Assembly: GCA_963693365.1 (NCBI GenBank) | Contig: CAVNZM010000004.1 | Coordinates: 3,348,001 to 3,412,000, forward strand | DNA: 64,000 nucleotides | Reading direction: 5' to 3' | Source: Amoebidium appalachense | Taxonomy: Eukaryota > Ichthyosporea | Shown here: positions 14,519 through 56,033 of the stretch, piece after piece | Position numbering within the stretch: the first letter of the stretch is position 1 | How the letters are laid out: every line of letters begins with the position of its first letter | Made by a program: the position numbers and the translations under genes | Notes under the pieces: model-generated | Database searches by the model: none | What the model saw: only the letters and a program-made list of their open reading frames with translations | Told to the model about the DNA's origin: nothing

Positions 14519-15498
14519 ATGTTGTCGAGACTGCCGCTCATGCACGCCACTGACCTCGCCCAGACAACAGAGGTACTGTTGGACATCCACAAAATGGTGG
14601 CCAGACATGACCGCCGCGACCTGCTCGAGCACGAGTACGTGCGCTGGATTCGTGGCCTTTAGGAGATGTAGTTGGAGGCTAACGCTCTCATGATCTACCA
14701 TTGCCAGGCACACAAGGACCTGATTTCAGAAGCACAGCTCAAAGGTGATACTGCCGCATTGCAGAAGTTGAAGGCAGAGCTTGAAGGGCACAAGGAATAC
14801 ATAGAAGAGGGCGCCGAGATTTTTCTCAGGTGCATGGCCTATATGGAAGAAAACCGTATGCGGGAGGACTTCCTGAGTCAGCTTCATGCGCAGCCACAGA
14901 AAGGTAAGAATGATTCCTTTGCCCCTCCTCCGGGCCCACTACCCCCCTCCCCCCTTCCCTCTCCCCCCTACCACTTCCCCCTCCCCCCCCCCCCCCCCCC
15001 CTGTTTCTTGCCGTGGTGCACTCCTGCTGCCGTCTACTGCCGCCCCCCCCCCCCCCCCCCCCCCCCCCCCCCACACACACACCTTTTTTTTTTGTCCCCG
15101 GCTATTTGCTATGATTCTCCATCCCTGTGTGTCTTACTAGTAGTTTAGCGGCCAAATGTTTTCGTGTTTGTTTCGCTGGTGCAAATTTTAGACCCTCATG
15201 TCCGACACCCACATTTACAGGTACGAACGACCGCCAGCCAGCGACTGGCGCCATAACGTCGGTGTGGTCGCTGTGGCATGGGCTGTGTGCAGTTGCACAA
15301 AAACCCAGACCCACTACGAGCACCCAGACAACCACGGCGACCAAAGGAGCGGACACAACGGTGAAGGCTACGACCCGAGGAACTTCTTACGGTGCTTGCA
15401 GAGAGAAGGAGAGTAGTGTTGGGGGGTTCGAAAGGCACCTGGAGGCAAATGATGGTGTAAATGGCTTGGTTACAGATACAATACCCCTGCTTCGCTAG
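14519..15498 (+). CDS. Hypothetical helical protein, two exons, with two in-frame TAG codons near the start
   Basis: Exon 1 ends at 14903 (AAAG|GTAAG) and exon 2 runs 15221-15498 after the acceptor TTTACAG. The join keeps phase and ends at TAG. From 14690 (ATG) exon 1 encodes a helical stretch with IYHCQAHKDLISEAQ, KAELEGHKEYIEEG and MREDFLSQL. The same frame is open upstream from 14519 (MLSRLPLMHATDLAQ, VRWIRG) but is cut by two TAGs at 14660-14671, within about 12 bp. Either the gene starts at 14690 and the upstream frame is 5' UTR, or it is a recent pseudogene. Exon 2 is Thr-rich and low complexity in its middle. No family recognised. Confidence 0.35.
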
Positions 15499-15653
15499 CA
15501 TGCGATTGAATGCCTTTATGGCATGTCGGAGAATGGCGGTGACGTACCACTAATGCTGGGGTGCAGCTGGCCCAGGTAGAAAAGATGATTCCACCCACCT
15601 TCCGAATTCGAATGTGATTCTCTCAGCATAACAGTTGTATGTACAGGTTTTAG

Positions 15654-15681
15654 CACGGCCCTCTGAACACAGAGGGCCGTG
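15654..15681 (+). other. Perfect GC-rich hairpin
   Basis: CACGGCCCTCTG, loop AACA, CAGAGGGCCGTG: 12 paired bases with a 4-base loop, about 155 bp after the stop codon at 15498. It could be a 3' UTR structural element. It is not the canonical histone stem-loop. Confidence 0.5.
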
Positions 15682-15982
15682 GTTTTAGCCGCCCCAAAAA
15701 AAACCTTCAGTGTGATTTAACCAGTCTACATAAGTGAACGATGAACATAGACGTTAATTGCTGTAGTTTGCCTGCTTTTTGCCTAGTTTACACAAAGTGT
15801 AACAGTTGTAGCCTACTCATTCCTTGTAATATTTATTATTCATAAACCTTGTAAACATGTACATCGTCACATTGGGCACCTTCCCCCCCTCCTTCCCCCC
15901 CCCCCCCCCAAAAAAAAAAAAATAAAAATAAAAATAAAAGAAAAAAAATAAAATAAAACTTCATTTGTCCACCAGCCGATCC

Positions 15983-16033
<51 letters not shown>

Positions 16034-16146
16034 CCCCTTTCACTGTTTAGGACGTGCATGATGTACCTCGATCAGACGACATACACTTGCGGACACACAA
16101 TACACGCTCAAAGAAACACAAATGTACACGGACACACACAAACACA

Positions 16147-16229
<83 letters not shown>

Positions 16230-16761
16230 GCACAGATGCACACATAATCACATACACAAGGACACGGTTGCCCGGCAGCTCACGCGTGCACACATACACA
16301 CAAGCGCTCACAAGCCTTCGCACACACACCTTCGCTCACGCGCGCGCACACATAAACACACAAGCACGGACACACACACACACACACAGCACACGGCACA
16401 CATCACACAATGATTTTCACACACACAGTATCGCGGTACCAAGGAGTCAACCGGTACCAAGGCCTCCGGAGTCAGAGGCGGCTTGGAGGCCGCGGCTTCA
16501 ACTGAGTGTGGCTCATCAAAAGGCGCAGTCATTGCACAGTGCCCGAATTTTTTTTGGAATGGCCGACTCAGAGTGTGTGCTGTGATCATGCAATGCATCA
16601 CCGAGTGTGTGTCAGGCTGTCTGGCTTAGGTACTTAGGGTGTAAGTGTGGGCGGGATGGACAGTAGGCACCGTAAGATTGGTCTTGAGTTTGTACGTTGT
16701 GTGGCTGCCTAGAAATTTGTTTGGATTAGAGACCTGCATGGTCGTTCATTTGCACTTTTAG
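15682..16761. other. Spacer with C-run, A-rich tract and (CA)n array
   Basis: Contains C/A tracts (15884-15960), a 50-bp C run (15984-16031) and a CA array (16153-16224). A plus-strand stretch at about 16432-16620 is open (GTKESTGTKASG, AVIAQCPNFFWNG) and could be an exon, but no acceptor, donor or homology makes it convincing. Confidence 0.4.
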
Positions 16762-16857
16762 GGCTAGAGAGGTGGAGCACAGCTCATGACCGAGTTAGGG
16801 GACTGCCCCTGACTGCCCAGCATCTTAGCAACCCGGTGTGGAGCGTCAAGCTCAAAG
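16762..16857 (+). CDS. Candidate internal exon of an unidentified gene
   Basis: A 96-bp open segment between a good acceptor (TGCACTTTTAG|GG) and donor (AAAG|GTACGG). It encodes LERWSTAHDRVRGL and HLSNPVWSVKLK in phase 1/1. The two Trp and the balanced composition look coding. Partner exons are not fixed. The frame at 17575-17670 could follow it. Confidence 0.3.
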
Positions 16858-17144
16858 GTACGGCCACAGAACGACGCATTTAAGTTTATGGTCTTAAGAA
16901 ATGTGCTGAAGTGCTACTAGGAACTTTTATCCGCTTTCCACTGCCAGTTGTTTGGGACCGCTTTCAGGTGTGCCTATTGGCCTGCACAGTCAATGTTCTG
17001 TAGTCCCAGACACCAGGGAATTGACACGGATACATGCACCTGTGCACACAAGGATATAACAGCAAAGGCAGCACAACAGAACTCACTTGCTAAACACACA
17101 TATACATCCGTTAGACATACGCACACAGAGAAAGAAAAAAATGT

Positions 17145-17186
17145 GCGGGGGGGGGGGGGGGGGGGGGAAGGGGGAGGGGGGGGGGG

Positions 17187-17268
<82 letters not shown>

Positions 17269-17334
17269 GAGAGGTTGAGAGAGAGAGAGAAAGGGGGAGA
17301 GGGGGTGGAGGAGAGAGAGGAGGCGTGGGGAAGG

Positions 17335-17377
<43 letters not shown>

Positions 17378-17569
17378 GGGGGTGTGTGTGTTTGTGTGTG
17401 AGTGAGCGGGAGAGAGAGAAAATGAAAGGGAGAGCGAGCGAGAGGGAGGAAGGGAGGGAGGGGGGGGGGGGGAGAAGGAGTGGGGGGCGGGAAGAGAGAG
17501 TGTGTGTGAGAGAGAAAGAAAGAGAGATGGAGAGGGGTGTTGGTGGGGAGAGGAATGAGGGGAATGGGG
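17145..17569. repeat. Purine-only tract (G runs and GA repeats)
   Basis: More than 400 bp almost free of C. It holds (GA)n arrays, G runs up to about 45 bp and short GT arrays. It is able to form triplex or G-quadruplex structures. No genuine ORF. Confidence 0.9.
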
Positions 17570-17574
17570 TTAAG

Positions 17575-17670
17575 GAATTCGCACCCTTGCTGGAGGAACA
17601 AGCAGCAGAACGAGATAACTTGAAGTGCGATTGTTTTTTTCGCTCACGAAGTGATAGTGCAAACTACTAG
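17575..17670 (+). CDS. Candidate terminal exon
   Basis: After a long purine-only tract, GGGTTAAG|GAATTC opens a frame EFAPLLEEQAAERDNLKC ending with TAG at 17668. Helical and charged, of unknown family. It might be the last exon of the gene hinted at 14.5-16.9 kb. Confidence 0.25.
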   Translation, partial: EFAPLLEEQAAERDNLKCDCFFRSRSDSANY

Positions 17671-18409
17671 CCAACCTCCCCCCCCCCCCCCCCCCCCCGC
17701 CTTTGCATGTGTCCTGCACCATGCTTCTCATCGTGTATGCGTACTTCGTACTGTGTTCCGCATTCAAACCCCCCCCCCCCCCCCCCCCCCCCGCCCACCC
17801 ACCCACACACCCACACACTCACACTCCTTGTCTCTCCCTCTCACCCGCTCCCTTTCCTTCACCTTCTCCCCCCCCCCACAACTTTCTCTCCTCCTCCTCC
17901 CCCTCTCCTCTCTCATCTCTTTCTCACTCATTCTCTCGCCCACCCCCCCCCCCCCCCCTGCCCCCTTCTCTCTTTCTCTCTAGGCCCCCCCCTCCCCCTC
18001 CCCCCCCTCCTTCCCCCCATCACACGCACACGAGCATACACGCGTGCATACATGCACATGAACACGCAGGCACATCTACTCCAAAAGTCAAACAAATACA
18101 CATCCACACCCGCGCAGGCTATACTCCTGCACACAGCAGCACAGATTTCCCCCCCCCCCCCCCCCCCCCCAGGGCTTCTTCTTTGCGCACCCACCTGTCC
18201 TCCCTCGCAGCTCTACACAGACCCCAAGTGCCTTTTGTTATGCCAGATGATAAACTGTCGTTCCATACACTCCAGCCACTAATCGTATCTTGCACATTTG
18301 TAACAAAAAGGGTCAATGTGTGGTCGAATCAATACCACCCAGCCTATGTACCCTATCTGCTTCTGGACGTCCATTTTTGTTACTTACCAAGCTTTCACGC
18401 AGCACACAG
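17671..18409. other. Upstream region of the dynactin gene, pyrimidine-rich
   Basis: Several C runs (17680, 17770, 17945, 18150) and CT-rich stretches, then about 200 bp of more ordinary sequence before the dynactin ATG at 18410. No clear TATA box. The 5' UTR and promoter should lie within the last few hundred bases. Confidence 0.5.
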
Positions 18410-41302
<22,893 letters not shown>

Positions 41303-42992
41303 AAACAGTGGGTGTGGGTTGGGTGGAGAGAGAATGCTTTGGGGTTTTTTTGCTTGAAGAAATGTATAGAGAGGGGATGCCGTGGGGGGTTTTTGCTCGT
41401 AAAAGTGGAAGAAATTTGCTTTGGGGCCATTTTGCTTGAAAAAGTGCCAATCCACACTCACTTCTCATTTTACTGCATGCTGTGTTTGACTTCTAGTAGT
41501 AACCCTAGTGTGTGCATGGTTCGGATGGTGGGTGGTGGTGGTGAGGATGTTTCAGTTATGGGATTAGTATGGTTGGGTGTGAGTTTGAGGAAGTTGGTAT
41601 AATGTATTTCATGTTTTAGCGAGGTACATATACTGAATCATCTTCTAATGTTTCGAATAGTTTAAGCCTCCACGCTTGCATAGGCCATACATTTGGGATA
41701 TATTACCAATGAGTAGGGTTAAAGCATGATAATTGTTTCGTATGTGGAATGTGCGCATGTGGGGCCCTGCAGGGTTTCTTACGTAAGATGCATTAGGGAC
41801 TTACCATCTCTGTTCAACTTGGTTTGTGATGCTGGTTGTACATGTATTTCGAATGTCGTGCGTGCATAAAGGAAAACACAAACAAATGGTATTTTTGCGC
41901 AAGTAGTCAATGCAAATGACCCAGATACCGGTTAGCTATGTACTTTGTTACATGTTATATGGAAGTGGCTTGGTTTTATATGGTGGATAAACCACTGACC
42001 ATATATCAGGTCATAGTTTTCCTACATACATGTATTTCAGACTGCATTAAATGGCAAATTAGCAGCGATGTAGGTCATGTAGCCATTGGATTTCATGGAA
42101 GTGCCACGGTAATAAAATGCTTATGTCCCTGTGACACCAATGTACGATGTAAGGGAATCATGAAACCAACGCAGGACATGTACAAGTATTAACATCACTT
42201 GAAAAGGGGCCCTTTTGTACATAGTTTTTTTGAATGGCCTATGTACACTGTGGCAAAGCACGCACGTGCACACGCGTAAGGTTTACTGCGTCATCAAACC
42301 CCCTTCCCCCCGCGCTCCCCCCCCCCCCCCCCCCTCCCCTCCCCCCCCCCCCCCCCCCCCCCCTCCCCCCCTTCCCCCTCCTGCCCCTTCACCCTCCCGT
42401 CCCTCTCCCCACCATGGCATGTGTGTTTGGCATGGGTAATGGAAATGAGCCATAATTTTGACGATACCAGCATGTGCAAGTGTGGGTACCTGTACATCCT
42501 CCGGGTTCCTCGTCACTTGTATGTGGAGGGTGAAACATGCAGACTATATATTCTTATGCCACGTGTGTGGGTGTTGCACGTGCTTGTGTGTGCAGGGTGA
42601 CCAGCTTTAACAGAGAGGATGCATATTTGTGATGCGGTGCGCGTGCGTCCGGGCCTACACGTGCATGTCTGATGATATCGATGTCGTTTGTTTTTTGTAC
42701 ATGTTGCTAATGTCTTGATGTTATACCGTTCGATTCGAAGCTTTTTAGTCGACGGGTGTTCGCCAATACTATGTAGTGATTGTAGCAGTGTGATAATGGT
42801 GTCGACAGCATGCAGCTTGCAATGGCGACAATCATCGTGGTGGTGGTAATGGCCATGGACCGGGCGTGTACCACCGGGGGGTTGTGTGTGTGTGTGTGTG
42901 TGTGTGCCGGCAATTGTAATGGTATGCGCACGCACGCACGCACGCATGCGCGTGTGTTTTCTCGCCGGGAAGCTTCTGTTTTTTTTGTGTGT

Positions 42993-43055
<63 letters not shown>

Positions 43056-43152
43056 GGTTGTTTGGCATTGACTTCACTTCCCCAATTCTTCTTCCCCGTT
43101 TCTTTTCTACAAACACCTATCAGCCAGGTCCCTTGTCAAAATGCATTTAACG
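41303..43152. other. 3' flank of dynactin and spacer
   Basis: No convincing gene. AATAAA occurs at about 42111, a possible poly(A) signal, though it is 800 bp past the stop. C/T-rich blocks lie at 42300-42410 and a long G run at 43009-43054 after a short GT array. Confidence 0.5.
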
Positions 43153-43153
43153 A

Positions 43154-43384
43154 TTGGCAGAGCTCCTCACAAAAGCTGAAATATTTACTAATAGTGATAC
43201 AAATCGTCGAATAGTCAATATACTAACTGTTTTTCTGATGGGAATATTGAGCCAACCCTCGTACTCTCGATTAAAGAAAGCCCCCAATAATAAAACTAAC
43301 GTAAACCACAATGTAACACGAAGCACACTGGCACAGCTGGGGCCTGGATATACAGACATTTGGATATTCTGGAACTGGAAGTAA
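43154..43384 (+). CDS. Short unsupported ORF
   Basis: 76 codons without repeats, with a hydrophobic middle (RIVNILTVFLMGILSQ). It has AT-rich composition, a non-ATG first codon and no recognisable family. Could be chance or a repeat remnant. Confidence 0.15.
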   Translation: MAELLTKAEIFTNSDTNRRIVNILTVFLMGILSQPSYSRLKKAPNNKTNVNHNVTRSTLAQLGPGYTDIWIFWNWK

Positions 43385-43529
43385 TCTATTTTTTTGGATT
43401 AGAACTTCGTATGTAGTCTAAACCACCTCTGCAAACTCAAATGTACTAGCTGTGCGCATTAAAAACCCTGAAACAGTACCTGAATGCAGCATCCTTACAA
43501 CATGGCCCAACAAACCTGTGGCATTTCTA

Positions 43530-43745
43530 TGCGTTTTGGGGTAAATCCGAATACCCCGTATATCTCTATGTTTTTGGTAAATCCGAATATCCGTATATAT
43601 CTGTGTTTTGGGTAAATCCGAATATCCCGTATACCTCTGCGTTCTGGGTAATCATGTATCATAATACCCGAATATCCCGTATACATATCATATCTCATAT
43701 TATAAATAACTCTAAATCACCTGTATATCCCGTATATCCCGGTGT
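43530..43745. repeat. About 37-bp tandem repeat, four to five degenerate units
   Basis: Units share TTGGGTAAATCCGAATA and CCCGTATA. They diverge in length and sequence. They lie 20 bp beyond the stop codon of the minus-strand gene and are probably in its 3' UTR or spacer. Confidence 0.8.
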
Positions 43746-43766
43746 ATTTTGGGTATATCTGCCCGC

Positions 43767-50933
<7,167 letters not shown>

Positions 50934-51616
50934 TGTTTTAGAATGTATACCCAGTTCCTGTGTCTAAGTAGCCCAAGAAAACAGTTATTGCTTTGAACTA
51001 AAGGTATTTGGGAAAAGGGTTGCCGAGAAAGTGTGAAAGCTTCCATAGATAGCTCTCTTTTGAGAGTTAGTTTTCTCGTCCCATCTGTGCGCTTGAACTT
51101 GAAACACGACTCGTGTAAGAGAGCTTTGGAGAGATGGCCTGGCCATGGGCAGGCTGCTGGGGGCCGGCTCCTTTTGTGATTGGTTGAGAATAAAAAATGG
51201 CGGGAAAAATTGTGATAGCCAAATATGTTTATGTTTGAACAATTTCCATTGGTCAACGGACCTTGCAACGTTGCAAGTCTAGAGTGAAGCAGCTGTTTGC
51301 GTAATCAAGGTCTACGGGGATCCACCGCCGTCTTCATGATCAAGACGGACTGTCTGCGCTCAGTCAACTTCGAAAAGTAAGCAGAAGAACTTCGGGGAAG
51401 CAGAAACCCAAAATAACCCGACAATTTCATGCCTGCCTAATGTTATTCTCAATTGTACATGGTGAGCGACTTATTCTTTTGTTCCTAGCAACTTCAACAC
51501 ACGCCACACAGCTACAAGCACTGGATTCCATGTCCTTCGAGTTCAGTTTGGCACCTGCACACATCGTTCAACAACCCTAGCACTCTTCTATTACAACCCT
51601 AGAGCAACGCATCGAA
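50934..51616. promoter_or_regulatory. Divergent promoter region with E2F-like site and CCAAT boxes
   Basis: It lies between the start codons of the minus-strand seven-exon gene and the plus-strand small gene. TGGCGGGAAA at 51198-51207 fits the E2F/DP consensus GGCGGGAA. GATTGG (51178) and CATTGGTC (51248) are inverted CCAAT boxes, a usual companion of E2F sites. The region is free of microsatellites. Confidence 0.5.
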
Positions 51617-51907
51617 ATGGGTGTGGTTAAGCAATTCTCTCTAATTCTTCTCTGCTGTCTTATGTACGGTTCAAACCCGGACGAGGCCTCGTTCCGCACC
51701 TTCCTTGAGCAACACCTGAAGCGAAGAGGGAGTGGTTGGCTGCAAAGAAATCTTCTTGCCGTGGCAACAACATTGGCAACCAAAAGACAGGATTATCTTC
51801 TGTTTTCACTGGTGGTGGATAACGAGGACAAGACGGTGTATGTGGGTGCGCTCTACAACTGGCTCGCCATCGACATGCGTCCGCTTATTGATTTCCTGGA
51901 ACGATGA
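51617..51907 (+). CDS. Small intronless secreted or membrane-anchored protein, family unknown
   Basis: 96 aa from ATG (context CGAAATGG) to TGA. The N-terminus (VVKQFSLILLCCLMYGS) can serve as a signal peptide or anchor. The rest is a compact mixed domain: ASFRTFLEQHLKRRG, GWLQRNLLAVATTLATK, then DYLLFSLVVDNEDKTVYVG and ALYNWLAIDMRPLIDFLER. Codon use and lack of low complexity suggest a real gene. It is transcribed away from the seven-exon gene and probably shares its promoter region. I do not recognise the family. Confidence 0.6.
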   Translation: MGVVKQFSLILLCCLMYGSNPDEASFRTFLEQHLKRRGSGWLQRNLLAVATTLATKRQDYLLFSLVVDNEDKTVYVGALYNWLAIDMRPLIDFLER

Positions 51908-52228
51908 GTAGCCATGTTTTTTGTGTGCTTCCTTTCGTGCTCAGGAACGGCATGGGACCAGTCCAGGGCAAAGTTTTTGTAGCTACCAGCCTGCAACTCA
52001 ATTATAATTAATTATGTACATAGACCACGTTTTTTGCCGGATAAAAGTTTTTACATACAGAGCGCGTGGTCGTGAACCTCCGATATTCCTTAGGACTAAG
52101 CAAGCTGGAAAAGTGGTTGTTTTATCTATGTACTCGCCTTTCAATCGGTGTGTGTAAAAACTGCTCAACAACTGGATGTCTTGGAGTAATAATATTGCTA
52201 CTACTAAATAATATTGCTACTACTAGCC

Positions 52229-52277
<49 letters not shown>

Positions 52278-52654
52278 CCGCCGCCGAGTTCTCAAAAAAC
52301 CAACAAAAAAAGGAACGAGAAAGCTCCTTTAGCACTTCTTCTTGGGTCAAGCATGCATGCGAAATAAAAACACCATGTGGTCATATCATTCCCCATTTGA
52401 GTCAAGTCCTATTGATCGATCGAGTAGTTTTTCGAGTTGGGTAATCGTTTCGGTTGATACATAAGCTACAGATTCTGTTTTCTTTCTATCATCCCCCCTT
52501 CCCCTCCCCTCCCCCCTTCTTCCCCTCCTCAACCTTTCTCGCCCTCCCCCCCCCTCCCCAGTTCACACCGTTTTACTCATCCCCACTCCAGCTCACTCTG
52601 GCAGCAGCCGCTGCAGCCCCTTCGAGCTTCAAGCCCCCCTTTCCCCCTCCCTCT

Positions 52655-52690
<36 letters not shown>

Positions 52691-52860
52691 CCCCCCCCGC
52701 AAAACCCCGCACCCTCCACACACTAAGCAGGCCCAACCATTTGTACTACCACCTCTACAACTAGTCCACTCTCCATCCTTATCGAATTTCTTCGGCACGT
52801 GGGTACGGAACCCCAACAGCCATCGAGTAGCTAACCTGCAGAAGCAGTTCTAAACTTTAT

Positions 52861-52899
<39 letters not shown>

Positions 52900-54685
52900 C
52901 CACCCGTCCCTTCCCCCCTCCCCCCCACACACCCACACATGTAATCACGAAACACACACGCTGCGGGAGAAGTGGACCGTCTGCGCGGCCGCAGGCAGGT
53001 GCCGTAAGGGTAGTCTCCAAGGCTATGTACCCACTGGCTTACGTAAGTGGCTGAGCACTACGCCGCGGGACGGCGACATACAAGGTATGTTGAGCCGGGC
53101 CGCAGGGAGACAGCACTCAAAGTGACTTCCGCAGGGTTCGTTCCGAACTTCCAGGGTGTGACTGAGCTCCTGTTGATTGGTGGAGAAGGCACCCTTAGTC
53201 TAATTGCTCTTGAGGTTCATAACTTTGTTTTTATACATAATAGAGGCTCGATGTAAAAGACCTTTGAGTTGAAATAGGCAAACAATATTATGTACATCAT
53301 AGTACCCACCCACTTATGGCACAAAAACTCTCAAAACGGGGCTCGGGTGAGGTGCGGATTGCACGGATGAAACATGGCATGATTCATCAATCATCACCCC
53401 GCACCCGGCCCATGGGTTATGCATATAACTTCTGGAATCTCCAACTAACCAATCAAAGAGCACTATAGATCCAAGAAGAAATGTTGCGGTTAGCAATGCA
53501 TGATAAAAAGCCAAAGGAATGGGTGCTTGCGTTCTTCCTATACCCCGTCGTTATAAATGGATCTAAATTTGCTTTTTCTATTTTTTATAATGACTTTATT
53601 GATGCTTCTCTGCAAAATGTGTACAGCTAGATTTATCTGACGATAAGTTTCCAAAAGATACAAAAAGTCGATTAAATTATGGCCCATTTCTATATTGTTT
53701 TTAAAAATGTAATTCTATGATTCATTTTATACCTTTTTATAATTTGTAAACATGCTTTTCTCCAAGCTAAAGGCTTTTGGGAGGTGGTAAATTTGTAAAA
53801 CCCACCACTAACAGGATTTTGCCTGCCATAAAAGGGGAGACGAAAAGCACATGCCCATAGAAAACTCCTATTGGATACAAAATAAGATCATGATGTATTT
53901 GATTGGTATTAGCAAACAAAATAGCTAAACAAGGTAACTTCGTAAGGGTCATATCACGCAAGTTTATTCTCTTCATTGTTAGCCAATCAAAATCGGCTAA
54001 GCAAACAGCTGGATCTTCTGCCGTTTCAGCACTGGCCCACAAAGCAGCCCAAAAAGCCTCTTCATGTTTTGTGTTACTTCACAATACACACAGTACACGA
54101 ACAACAAAAGGTAGGGCGACTGAAATTGGAAGTAGCTAGTACCTATGCGTGTCTAGCAGGAACACCTTAGTCTCTTTTCTATTGGAACATATCAAGTTGG
54201 TGATGTGCAAGTAGTCAAGCAATTCGTGATACTAGAAGGCACAAAGATCCCACTGTGTTTTAAAGTGTCCCGCTTTGACTTCCATCCCCAACTCCACCTC
54301 CACCCCCACTTCCGTTCTGCAAACTCCTGCACCCCCCTCCCCCCCCCCCCTCCCCCCCCCCCTCCCCCCTCCCTTCCCCTCCCCCCCCCCCCCCCCCCCT
54401 CCCCCCGCCCGCCCCTCCCCCCCTTCCCCCCCCCTCCCCCCCTCGAGCTCGACAGGCTTCCCCTAATCTTTAAACCCCTCCCTACCATATCCGCTTCCTC
54501 AGACTTTTAAGCACTAGACTCCGGCACAAAACAAACGATCTCATTTAGTTTAAACTTTAGCCCGTGCGTTGATAAAGCATTCTCTTTTATATGGTACCTC
54601 GGCAGCTTGCGGGCTCTCGACAAGTACAGATCTTTGCATGGAGACTAGCCTAACATCTTTTTCTCCCAAACAGTGACCAGCCAAC
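51908..54685. other. Spacer with C runs and short unsupported ORFs
   Basis: C runs at 52230-52276, 52660, 52862-52898 and 54340-54440. A GC-rich unique block at 52960-53270 and an AT-rich block at 53270-54250 contain CCAAT motifs (53455, 53985). Open frames of 78-91 codons on both strands near 53767-54139 overlap and lack homology. A minus frame near 52740-52816 (THVPKKFDKDGEW) could be an exon. Nothing here is supported as a gene. Confidence 0.45.
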
Positions 54686-55012
54686 ATGGTTTTCATCGGT
54701 ATTGACCTCGGTGGCACCAACGCCAAGGCCGGTGTTGTTGACAACACAGGCAAGCTTATTAAGCGCCATGAGAAGCCCCTCCTCGATCTAGCAGCTGAGA
54801 AGGTTGTGCAAGACCTTGTTGCCTGCGCACACGAGGCCCTTGTAGCCGTCAACCTCACATGGAAAGATGTGACGTGCATTGGTGTGGGTTCTCCCGGCGG
54901 TATCAAGGACGGCTGTGTGACGGCTGCTGCCAACTTCCCTACGTGGCACATGGTTCCCCTGTGTCAGATGATCACCAATGCTACCGAGGTAGGTGTACGG
55001 GCTTCCTCCCTC

Positions 55013-55051
<39 letters not shown>

Positions 55052-55135
55052 ACCCACCCATCCGCCCGCCCCGCCACCCACCCACCCTCTTCCCTATACC
55101 CGTTTCTTCCCAGCACTTGCTTTTCACTCTTCTCT

Positions 55136-55169
<34 letters not shown>

Positions 55170-55800
55170 TTCCCACCCCCCTCCCCCGTTCCTTTTCGCC
55201 ATCAGCCCACTGAAAAAAAAATCACCGTTCAAACAATTCAATTCGGATGTTATGCAAAAGTTCCTAACCTAAGCCTCCTCCATTAGCGACCCCCCTTCAC
55301 CTACCATGCGGCTCACGCAACCGTTTTACCCTCTCTACCCCTATTACCGTAAGGCTCTCTTTCTTCGGTAGCACCTCCCCCCCTCCCCCCCCCCCCCCCC
55401 CCCCCCCCCCCTCCCCCCCCCCTCCCCCCGGGCCCCTCCTGCACCCGCTCGCCAAAACCTTTCCCACCCTCTCCTCTGGCCTTCTCGTTTTTCCTATAAC
55501 AGGAACAGCTATTTTTCAACCTATTCATTTTAGTCTAACCCCATTTTAATCCCCTGCTCTCCTCGTATCCACTCTCTCCGTCTTGCATTTCCCGCCAGCT
55601 ACCTGCTGCATCCTACTGCCGTAGACCCGACCCCCCCCCCCCCCCCCCCCCCCCCCTCCCCCCGTCCCCCCTACCCCCTACCCCCTCCTCCCTCGTGTCT
55701 TTCCCCCTCCCCCCCCCTCCTCTCCCTCTCCCCTTCTGCCCCCTGGCCTTGTAACCACCCGGGCACACGGGTGTATTGTCATATAACCTGAAGTTCAGGC

Positions 55801-55862
<62 letters not shown>

Positions 55863-55998
55863 CACACACCTACACACATAACACCTATTTGAAAGTAGGT
55901 GTAAACGCTACCCCAGTACCCTGTATTGGATAATTTTTTTCTAAGGCAGAGTGGCACTCTGGAAGGGGGGGGACGTTTGTTGTTAGGTTTGAGGGCAT

Positions 55999-56033
<35 letters not shown>

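Noticed and set aside
14660-14671. TAG reassigned to glutamine in this organism
   Set aside because: The demethylase and dynactin genes end at TAG in the expected places, so TAG is a stop here.
53767-54139. Overlapping 91- and 78-codon ORFs on opposite strands
   Set aside because: Neither shows homology, codon bias or a promoter. Two overlapping frames in AT-rich DNA are expected by chance.
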